Below, in pieces: positions 36,201 to 42,016 of a stretch of 44,136 bases of DNA. Within the stretch, counting starts at the first letter, position 1. Each line of letters starts with the position of its first letter. Under the pieces are notes generated by a model. That model was not told where the DNA came from, did no database searches, and saw only the letters and a list, made by a program, of their open reading frames with translations. The position numbers were made by a program, and so were the translations under genes. Source of the stretch: Pseudomonadota bacterium (GTDB lineage Bacteria; Verrucomicrobiota; Verrucomicrobiia; Limisphaerales; SXTU01); NCBI GenBank assembly GCA_009924135.1, contig RFSE01000030.1, positions 1 to 44,136 on the forward strand. The letters are read 5' to 3'.

Positions 36201-36833
36201 ATGGAACCCGAGGCGCTGATTCCCAAGCACGGTGGTTACCGGAAGCTGAAGAGCTTCCAGATTGCGCAGCTTTGCTACGATGTGACGGTGCGGTTCTGTG
36301 ACCGCTATATCAGTCCACGCAGCCGCACCCATGATCAAATGGTGCAAGCGGCCCGCAGTGGGGTGCAGAACATCGCGGAGGGCAGCAAGGCCAGCGGCAC
36401 CTCCAAGAAGATGGAGCTGAAACTCACGAACGTGGCGCGGGCCAGCCTCGAAGAACTCCGCCTGGACTATGAGGACTACCTCCGGCACCGCAGCTTGCCC
36501 CTCTGGCCAGAAGCTGACTCACGGAGAAAGGCCCTGGTGGCCCGGCGCTGCGCCACGGCAGAGGAGGTGGCGCAGTGGGTGAGAGAGCAGCATGGACGGA
36601 ATGGACCCTATGGACCGCCAGCCCAGACCAACCCGTCCCTGCCGTCCATAAAGTCCATCCCGTCCACCTACCCCGAGATCGCCGCGAATGCCGCACTCGT
36701 CCTCATCGGCGTGGCGTGTGCCCTGCTGGACCGGCAGCTCACCTCCCAAGCGTTGGCCTTCGTGGACGAGGGTGGTTTCACGGAGCGGCTGCACCGCGTC
36801 CGAACTGAACGCCGAAAACGTGGCGGCCCATAA
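36201..36833 (+). CDS. Four-helix-bundle protein with suffix domain (S23/IVP superfamily)
   Basis: The protein (210 aa) has an N-terminal four-helix-bundle part (about residues 8-95: RKLKSFQIAQLCYDVTVRFCDRYI, QMVQAARSGVQNIAEGSKASG, MELKLTNVARASLEELRLDYEDYLR) of the family first seen in 23S rRNA intervening sequences. A C-terminal 'suffix' follows (about 155-200: EIAANAALVLIGVACALLDRQL, ALAFVDEGGFTERL) known from Verrucomicrobiota and Bacteroidota homologues. Between them lies a linker of about 25 residues (NGPYGPPAQTNPSLPSIKSI) encoded by 9-nt DNA repeats. The function is unknown; relatives include Avd of diversity-generating retroelements, but no reverse transcriptase or template repeat is seen here. 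The ATG at 36201 is clear. Confidence 0.85.
   Translation: MEPEALIPKHGGYRKLKSFQIAQLCYDVTVRFCDRYISPRSRTHDQMVQAARSGVQNIAEGSKASGTSKKMELKLTNVARASLEELRLDYEDYLRHRSLPLWPEADSRRKALVARRCATAEEVAQWVREQHGRNGPYGPPAQTNPSLPSIKSIPSTYPEIAANAALVLIGVACALLDRQLTSQALAFVDEGGFTERLHRVRTERRKRGGP
36592..36667. repeat. Nonamer (9-nt) repeat array in inverted orientation inside the four-helix-bundle gene
   Basis: Left units in 9-nt register: ATGGACGGA, ATGGACCCT, ATGGACCGC (36592-36618). Right units in the opposite orientation: CCCGTCCCT, GCCGTCCAT, AAAGTCCAT, CCCGTCCAC (36632-36667). The left arm 36592-36615 and the right arm 36644-36667 are inverted copies matching at 20 of 24 positions, with a 28-base centre. Because 9 is a multiple of 3 the frame is kept and the array is translated as the interdomain linker. 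Confidence 0.88.
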
Positions 36834-36911
36834 CCGCCTGCGGCCCCATCCCCATCCGTCATTGCCTCCTTCGCCGAAGCAGGCACGATGGCCCCCAGCA
36901 CTGCGCCACAC

Positions 36912-38912
36912 ATGATCACCACGACCACCCGCCGCCAGTTTGTCTGCGCCACCGGAGCCACGCTGGCCCTGCCCTGGCTGTCCGCTGCCGCCCCGGCGAC
37001 TGACATCCCCCAGAACCTGACCCAGCTCTGGGCCGGCTTCGCAGAGCTGGACAAGAACACGCCGCTGGAAGTCGAAGTGCTCAAGGAATGGATGGAAGAC
37101 ATGATCGTCTGCCGCATCGTGCGCTATCAGGTCGGCGTCTTTAAAGGCGTGCCGTCGCGGGTCGCCGCGTTCTACGCTTTTCCCAAGGGCGGCACGAAGC
37201 TGCCGGCGCTGGTCGAGCTGCATGGCGGCGGGCAGTCGGCCTCGCTGAACAGCGTCGTGACCTATGCGCGGCGCGGGTACGCGGGCATTTCGCTCAACTG
37301 GGGCGGCAACAAGATGAGCCTGGGCCGGGAGACCTGGGCCGGGCCGCAGACGGACTGGGGCAAGCTCGACGCCACGCATCCGCCGCAACGCAACTCCGCA
37401 AACCATTTTGCCGGACCGCTCACGGCGGATGACTTCACGCTCGACGCGGTCGAATCGCCCCGGAACAGCAACTGGTTCCTCGTGCTGATGGCCGCCCGGC
37501 GCGCGATCACGTTCCTGCAACAACAACCCGAAGTGGATCCGGCCCGCATCGGAGCCCACGGACATTCCATGGGCGGCAAGCTCACCACCAACCTCGCGGG
37601 AATCGACCGGCGCATCAAGGCGGCCGTACCCTCGTGTGGCGGTTCGGGCGATCTGCTCGAGAGCCAGACCGAAGTGCCGGGCGGCCGGAAAACCAACGTG
37701 CGGCCCATGGAACTGGCGTGTGTGTCCGACAACGCCTACATCCCGCTCCTCACCTGTCCGGTGTTGTGGCTCTCGCCCACCAACGATTTTCACGCGCACA
37801 TCGACAACATGGCGTGGAACTGGCGCAACGTGCCCGATGCCCGCCTGCGCTTCAGCATCTCGCCGCACCTGAACCACCACCACACGGACGAGCACGCCAT
37901 CACCGAATACCTGTGGTTCGAGGAGCACTTGAAGGGAGCAGCCTTCAAGATGCCCGCGACGCCGAAGTTCGCGCTCGAACTCCAGCCCCCCAGCGGCATC
38001 CCGCAGGTCACCGTCACGCCGGACGATTCGCAGCCGGTGCAGCGCGTGGATGTTTACTACTCACTCGACCCGCACGGACTGACGCGATTCTGGCGCGATG
38101 CGCAGGCGGTCAAGGCGGGCCGCGAATGGAAGGCGCAGTGCCCGGTCATGGCCCTCGACCAGCCGCTCTTCACCTTTGCCAACGTGGTCTATGCCACACC
38201 GGCGGCGTACCAGACCGGACCGCAGCCGGCCGGGCGCGGGAATTCCGCCACCTATGCCATCAGCTCGCGCGTGCTCTCGGCCGGGCCCGCGCAGTTGCAG
38301 GCGGCCAGGGTGAAGGCCACGGACAAGGCGGAGCGGTTGATCGACGACGGCGCCCGTGGCTGGCATGACTGGTATCAATTGAACTGGGGCCATCCTCCCT
38401 TGTGGACCGCCACGACCCGCAAGCTGAAGGATGCCAGATGGCGCGGCCCGGACGGCGCGACCTTGCACTTCGAAATCAAGTGTGAGACCGACAACCAGCT
38501 GGTGCTCACCTTCAATTGCAACGCGTGGGGAGCCATTGCTCCTGGCAAGCCCGTCGTGGACTACACGGTGGTCAAAGTGCTGGCCAGCTCGCCCGACTGG
38601 CAGGCCGTCTCCGTGACCTTGAAGGAACTCGTCGCCACCGATCCCAAGATTACCGCGCCGCTTGCCAACTGGCAGTCCGTCACCGAGTTCAGCCTCAGCC
38701 CCACTGGCACGACCGTCAAAGCCGGCCAGAAGGTGAAGGCCGACGGCAAACCGTGGCGGGGCCCGAGAGAGATCCGCAACCTCCGCTGGGAAGGCGGGGA
38801 ATACGCGCGCGTGACGGCCACCAACGCCCCCTTGAATCCCGAGGAGTTCCAAAAGAACTTCAACAACGCCATCAAGAAATCCCTGGAACAGGAGAAGCTG
38901 GAACGCAAGTAA
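36912..38912 (+). CDS. Secreted alpha/beta hydrolase (dienelactone hydrolase / acetylxylan-esterase-like)
   Basis: The protein (666 aa) starts MITTTTRRQFVCATGATLALPWLSAAAPA, with a twin-arginine signal (RRQF). It has an alpha/beta hydrolase domain (about residues 70-330) with LPALVELHGGGQ as the oxyanion region and the nucleophile Ser219 in GHSMGGK; the Asp is likely in SPTNDFH and the His in SPHLNHHHTDEH. The C-terminal 300 residues form beta-rich domains. It matches the family annotated as 'acetylxylan esterase' or 'dienelactone hydrolase' in Verrucomicrobiota and probably removes ester groups from polysaccharides or lignocellulose fragments in the periplasm. The start chosen at 36912 keeps the Tat signal at the N-terminus; 36888 would add eight residues. 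Followed by a heptad array after its stop codon. Confidence 0.75.
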   Translation: MITTTTRRQFVCATGATLALPWLSAAAPATDIPQNLTQLWAGFAELDKNTPLEVEVLKEWMEDMIVCRIVRYQVGVFKGVPSRVAAFYAFPKGGTKLPALVELHGGGQSASLNSVVTYARRGYAGISLNWGGNKMSLGRETWAGPQTDWGKLDATHPPQRNSANHFAGPLTADDFTLDAVESPRNSNWFLVLMAARRAITFLQQQPEVDPARIGAHGHSMGGKLTTNLAGIDRRIKAAVPSCGGSGDLLESQTEVPGGRKTNVRPMELACVSDNAYIPLLTCPVLWLSPTNDFHAHIDNMAWNWRNVPDARLRFSISPHLNHHHTDEHAITEYLWFEEHLKGAAFKMPATPKFALELQPPSGIPQVTVTPDDSQPVQRVDVYYSLDPHGLTRFWRDAQAVKAGREWKAQCPVMALDQPLFTFANVVYATPAAYQTGPQPAGRGNSATYAISSRVLSAGPAQLQAARVKATDKAERLIDDGARGWHDWYQLNWGHPPLWTATTRKLKDARWRGPDGATLHFEIKCETDNQLVLTFNCNAWGAIAPGKPVVDYTVVKVLASSPDWQAVSVTLKELVATDPKITAPLANWQSVTEFSLSPTGTTVKAGQKVKADGKPWRGPREIRNLRWEGGEYARVTATNAPLNPEEFQKNFNNAIKKSLEQEKLERK

Positions 38913-38914
38913 GC

Positions 38915-39019
38915 GGTTAGCCATTAGCCATTAGCCATTAGCCATTAGCTGACGGCTGATAGCTGATAGCCATTCCCCATTTCCTATTCCCCATCTCCTA
39001 TCTCCTATCTCCTATCTCC
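38915..39019. repeat. Fifteen-unit heptad repeat array filling an intergenic spacer
   Basis: The whole 108-bp spacer between two hydrolase genes is a chain of 15 units in unbroken 7-nt register: GGTTAGC, four CATTAGC, TGACGGC, two TGATAGC, then CATTCCC, CATTTCC, TATTCCC, CATCTCC and three TATCTCC. The unit family shifts from ATTAGC-type to TGATAGC-type to pyrimidine-rich CTCC-type along the array. It begins 2 bases after one stop codon and ends one base before the next ATG, leaving no room for a Shine-Dalgarno sequence. Register is by position, not by identity, since neighbouring units share only the phase. Confidence 0.93.
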
Positions 39020-39020
39020 C

Positions 39021-39887
39021 ATGAAGCTCGCTCTCCTACTCGCCGCCACCCTCTGCGTCCTCTCGTCCGCCCGTGCACAGCAGCCCGCGCCCGCCACAGC
39101 CACCGTCACCTTGTCCCTGTGGCCCAAGGGACAAATGCCCGGCCATGGTCCCACCGGACCGGAACGCGAACTGCCCTCCAAAGGTGACAACGTCACCCGC
39201 ATCACCGACATCAACGAGCCGGCGATCTCCGTTTTCAAAGCCCCCGGCGCGAGCAAACCTACTCCCGCCGTGATCGTCTGCCCCGGCGGGGCCTACAGCA
39301 TCCTGGCCTACAACAAGGAAGGCACAGAAATCACCGCGTGGCTTAACACCATCGGGATCACGGGCATCGTCCTCAAATACCGTGTGCCGGGCAATCAGGA
39401 CGGGGCGTTTCAGGACCTCCAACGCGCCCTGCGGCTCGTCCGGCAAAACGCCGCCCAATGGAACATCGCCCCGAACCGACTCGGCGTCATGGGCTTCTCC
39501 GCCGGCGGCCATCTCTGCGCCCGGTTGAGCACCAATTCGGACCAGCCCACCTATCCCAAGCTCGACGCCGCCGACGAGGGCAACCTCCGGCCGGACTTCG
39601 CCATTTTGGTTTACCCCGCCTACCTCTCGCGCGTCCCCGGCAAGGTCGCCGCCGACCTGCCCATCAGCGCCAAAACCCCGCTCACCTTCATCGTCCACAC
39701 CGAGGACGACAAATCCTTCGTCATCGGGAGCAAGCTCTACCACGCCGCCCTGGACGCCGCCAAAGTCCCGAACGAATTCTTCCTCTGCGCCACCGGCGGC
39801 CACGGCTACGGCCTGCGTTCCACCAAAGAAGTCAGCGTCTGGCCGAAGAAAGTTCAGGAGTGGCTGGTGAAGTCGGGAGTGCAGTGA
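39021..39887 (+). CDS. Secreted alpha/beta hydrolase, acetyl-xylan-esterase-like
   Basis: The protein (288 aa) has a signal peptide (MKLALLLAATLCVLSSARAQ) with cleavage near Ala-Gln. It carries the alpha/beta hydrolase motifs: PAVIVCPGGAYSIL (oxyanion), the nucleophile Ser in VMGFSAGGHL, Asp in IVHTEDDK and His in TGGHGYGL. WPKGQMPGHGPTGPE at the N-terminus is usual for the BD-FAE/Axe-like esterases that deacetylate xylan side chains. Following a larger hydrolase gene in the same direction, it probably helps degrade plant polysaccharide. The start codon lies directly after a 105-bp heptad array, with C-rich heptads and no Shine-Dalgarno sequence. Confidence 0.82.
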   Translation: MKLALLLAATLCVLSSARAQQPAPATATVTLSLWPKGQMPGHGPTGPERELPSKGDNVTRITDINEPAISVFKAPGASKPTPAVIVCPGGAYSILAYNKEGTEITAWLNTIGITGIVLKYRVPGNQDGAFQDLQRALRLVRQNAAQWNIAPNRLGVMGFSAGGHLCARLSTNSDQPTYPKLDAADEGNLRPDFAILVYPAYLSRVPGKVAADLPISAKTPLTFIVHTEDDKSFVIGSKLYHAALDAAKVPNEFFLCATGGHGYGLRSTKEVSVWPKKVQEWLVKSGVQ

Positions 39888-39894
39888 GGCGAGC

Positions 39895-39929
39895 TGTCAG
39901 CCATTAGCCGTCAGCTGGCAGCTTTTAGC
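39895..39929. repeat. Five-unit heptad repeat after the esterase stop codon
   Basis: Units TGTCAGC, CATTAGC, CGTCAGC, TGGCAGC, TTTTAGC in 7-nt register, beginning seven bases after the TGA at 39885-39887. The same units occur upstream at 38915 and downstream at 40081. It is the left border of a composite spacer ending at 40236. Confidence 0.85.
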
Positions 39930-39945
39930 TCGAATTCTGAAGGGA

Positions 39946-40064
39946 AAACCGCGGATGGCGTGGATAATGAACTGGTTGCGCAAGCTGCCTGCCGGCTGGA
40001 TAAGTTCCCCATCGCAGCGCTGGAACGTCCTGCCGATCCGTGTCATCCGCGAAATCCGCGGTTT
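39946..40064. repeat. Inverted-repeat element with 9-nt periodic ends, between two heptad arrays
   Basis: AAACCGCGGAT (39946-39956) and ATCCGCGGTTT (40054-40064) are exact inverted complements, 97 bases apart. The right end consists of 9-nt units GATCCGTGT, CATCCGCGA, AATCCGCGG (40035-40061); the left end shows the matching GCGGATGGC, GTGGATAAT. The middle is unique sequence without a gene. It is a short non-autonomous element type (MITE- or REP-like) by structure, but no transposase or target duplication is seen. Confidence 0.6.
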
Positions 40065-40080
40065 GAACTTCGGAGTTTGG

Positions 40081-40234
40081 GTTTAGCTTTTAGCCATTAG
40101 CGGTTAGCCACTATCCGATGGCTGACGGCTGTTGGCTGATAGCTGTTGGCTGACGGCTGATAACTGATAGCTGATACACATTCCCCATCCCCTCCGCCCT
40201 ATCCGCCAGACCCTATCCGCCAGACCCCATCTTC
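40081..40234. repeat. Twenty-two-unit heptad repeat array before the decarboxylase gene
   Basis: Every 7 bases from 40081 to 40234 closes one unit: GTTTAGC, TTTTAGC, CATTAGC, GGTTAGC, CACTATC, CGATGGC, TGACGGC, TGTTGGC, TGATAGC, TGTTGGC, TGACGGC, TGATAAC, TGATAGC, TGATACA, CATTCCC, CATCCCC, TCCGCCC, TATCCGC, CAGACCC, TATCCGC, CAGACCC, CATCTTC, then CC and the ATG at 40237. Like the array at 38915 it passes from TTAGC/TGATAGC units to pyrimidine-rich units as it nears the start codon. Confidence 0.93.
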
Positions 40235-40236
40235 CC

Positions 40237-41598
40237 ATGAAACGTTCCTACGAAAAACCCGTCATCAACAAGCTCCGCTCCGGGTTGATGAACAAGTTCG
40301 GCTGGAGCCCCGCCTACGCACGCAAGGTCCGCACCGCCATTGACGGCGTGAGCATCGACGAGCTGTGCGGCCAGTTTGGCTCCCCGCTCTTCGTTTACTC
40401 CGAGCGCACCGCGCGCCGCACCTACCGCCAGATGTTCACCGCGTTCTCCACGCGCTACCCGAACGTCGAGTTCGGCTGGAGTTACAAGACGAACTACCTC
40501 CAGGCCATTTGCGCGTTGATGCACCAGGAAGGTGCGATTGCCGAGGTCGTCTCCGCGATGGAATACGACAAGGCCCGCCTGCTCGGAATCCCGGGCGAAA
40601 AGATCATCTTCAACGGGCCGCACAAGCCGATGGCCGCGCTGGAAAAGGCCGTGGCTGAAGGCGCCGTCATCAACGTGGACAATCTCGACGAGATCGTGGA
40701 CCTCGAGACCATCGCGAAGAAGCTGAACCGTACCATCCACATCGGAATGCGGCTCAACCTCGATGCCGGCATCTACCCGCAGTGGTCGCGCTTCGGTTTC
40801 AACCTCGAATCCGGCCAGGCGCTCGATGCCGCGAAACGCATCGCCCGTGGCGGCCGGCTCAAGCTCAACGGCCTGCACTGCCACATCGGCACGTTCATCA
40901 TGGACCCGCAGGCCTACGCCCGCGAAATCACGAAGATGGTGAAGTTCGGCTACGAACTGCACGACGCCTTCGGCTTCGACATGGAGTCCTACGACATCGG
41001 CGGCGGGTTCCCGAGCAAGAGCCGGCTCAAAGGTGTTTACCTTCCGCCCGAGGTGGCGATTCCCGGCATTGATGAGTTTGCCGAAGCCATCACGCATGCG
41101 TTCTCCGAGGCGCTCAAGCCCGGCGATTTCCCGAAGCTCGTCATCGAATCGGGCCGCGCGGTCATCGACGAGGCCGGCTACCTCATCACGAGCATTGTCG
41201 CGGCCAAGCGCCTCGCCGATGGCACGCGCGCCTACGTGGCCGACGGCGGGGTGAACCTGTTGTTCACGGCCTTCTGGTACAAGTTCAACGTGGAGCTGGA
41301 CCGCGAAGTCGGCGGCATCAACGAGACCAGCGTCATCTACGGCCCGCTGTGCATGAACATCGACGCGATCGACGAAGGCATCCAGTTGCCTCCGCTCAAG
41401 CGCGGCACGCGGCTGATCTTCTCGCCGGTCGGCGCCTACAACAACACGCAGTGGCTCCAGTTCATCGAGTACCGTCCGAACGTCGTGATCATCACCGAAA
41501 AGGGCGAAGTGGAGATCATCCGCGAAGCCGAGGACATCACCGACATCCAGCGCCGCGAACGGCTACCGAAGCATTTGGAGCTGAAGAATGGGAAGTGA
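40237..41598 (+). CDS. Fold-type III PLP-dependent decarboxylase (DAP/ornithine/arginine decarboxylase family)
   Basis: The protein (453 aa) has an alanine-racemase-type TIM barrel with the PLP Lys84 in FGWSYKTNYLQ, His214/His216 in LHCHIGTF and the phosphate loop SYDIGGGF near residue 255. The beta-domain includes a conserved Cys in YGPLCMNID and the Tyr in SPVGAYNNTQW. This pattern fits the diaminopimelate/ornithine decarboxylase superfamily, but the LysA-specific residues (the carboxylate-binding Arg and the C-terminal EGD motif) are not obvious, so the substrate may be another amino acid or a secondary metabolite. It is not next to any lysine gene; a urea-transporter/peptidase gene follows. 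Expression may depend on the heptad-array leader upstream. Confidence 0.75.
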   Translation: MKRSYEKPVINKLRSGLMNKFGWSPAYARKVRTAIDGVSIDELCGQFGSPLFVYSERTARRTYRQMFTAFSTRYPNVEFGWSYKTNYLQAICALMHQEGAIAEVVSAMEYDKARLLGIPGEKIIFNGPHKPMAALEKAVAEGAVINVDNLDEIVDLETIAKKLNRTIHIGMRLNLDAGIYPQWSRFGFNLESGQALDAAKRIARGGRLKLNGLHCHIGTFIMDPQAYAREITKMVKFGYELHDAFGFDMESYDIGGGFPSKSRLKGVYLPPEVAIPGIDEFAEAITHAFSEALKPGDFPKLVIESGRAVIDEAGYLITSIVAAKRLADGTRAYVADGGVNLLFTAFWYKFNVELDREVGGINETSVIYGPLCMNIDAIDEGIQLPPLKRGTRLIFSPVGAYNNTQWLQFIEYRPNVVIITEKGEVEIIREAEDITDIQRRERLPKHLELKNGK

Positions 41599-41641
41599 GC
41601 ATGGCTGCGCGAGGGTACAAAGTTGGTAACGCTGAAGTGGA

Positions 41642-41676
41642 GAACGTTCAACGTTCAACGCTCAACATTCAACGTT
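41642..41676. repeat. Heptad array, left border of a composite spacer
   Basis: Units GAACGTT, CAACGTT, CAACGCT, CAACATT, CAACGTT in 7-nt register. The unit is close to palindromic, since CAACGTT and AACGTTG overlap. It begins 43 bases after the decarboxylase stop. Confidence 0.9.
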
Positions 41677-41726
41677 CAATGGCCGAGATCGCTGAGCGTT
41701 GGGGGCACCGACGTGTGCTTGGAAGG

Positions 41727-41766
41727 GTTCTCCCTCACCCCGGCCCTTTCCCGCTGGGAGAGGGAG
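41727..41766 (+). repeat. REP-like palindromic repeat, left copy
   Basis: The unit begins GTTCTCCCTCACCCC and continues CTTTCCC-GCT-GGGAGAGG, which folds to a hairpin (CTTTCCC/GGGAGAG). It is a 40-bp element and matches the right copy (reverse complement) at 36 of 40 positions. Elements of the style CCCTCTCCC...GGGAGAGGG are common REP-like repeats in GC-rich bacteria. Confidence 0.8.
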
Positions 41767-41846
41767 AAACGTCCGCCGTTTCGGTGTTGTTCGTTGCGCG
41801 TTCTCAGTCTCGGGATGCCACAGCATATCGAGCAGGCCGCAATTGG

Positions 41847-41886
41847 CCCCCTCTCCCAGCGGGAGAGGGATGGGGTGAGGGAGAAC
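41847..41886 (-). repeat. REP-like palindromic repeat, right copy, inverted
   Basis: This is the inverted 40-bp partner of the element at 41727, with its own CTCTCCC-AGC-GGGAGAG hairpin. The two copies face each other across 80 bp, as in a REP doublet (BIME). Differences lie only at 4 positions, so both derive from one recent duplication or are under structural constraint. Confidence 0.8.
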
Positions 41887-41950
41887 AGCCACCCATTTCC
41901 CATCTCAGCAGCCACCATTCCATCCACGCCCTGCCACCGGCACTCTCCTC

Positions 41951-41992
41951 GTTGAACGTTCAACGTTGGAAGTTGGACGTTGAACGTTTCCC
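41951..41992. repeat. Heptad array, right border of a composite spacer
   Basis: Units GTTGAAC, GTTCAAC, GTTGGAA, GTTGGAC, GTTGAAC, GTTTCCC in 7-nt register; the sequence is largely the inverted complement of the left array at 41642. It ends 24 bases before the ATG at 42017. Confidence 0.9.
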
Positions 41993-42016
41993 TTCTTCGC
42001 GTTCTTAAAGCCTCCG

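Noticed and set aside
36592..36667. Diversity-generating retroelement (Avd-like bundle next to repeats)
   Set aside because: No reverse transcriptase, no template/variable repeat pair and no adenine-specific pattern in the window; the repeats are 9-nt tandem units.
39946..40064. Insertion sequence
   Set aside because: Only about 119 bp with no transposase frame and no clear target-site duplication; kept only as an inverted-repeat element.
38915..40234. CRISPR array
   Set aside because: Units are contiguous 7-mers with no unique spacers and no cas genes.
41349..42008. Open frame of 219 codons crossing the repeat spacer
   Set aside because: It runs out of frame through the end of the decarboxylase and through the heptads and REP hairpins, with no protein-like conservation visible.
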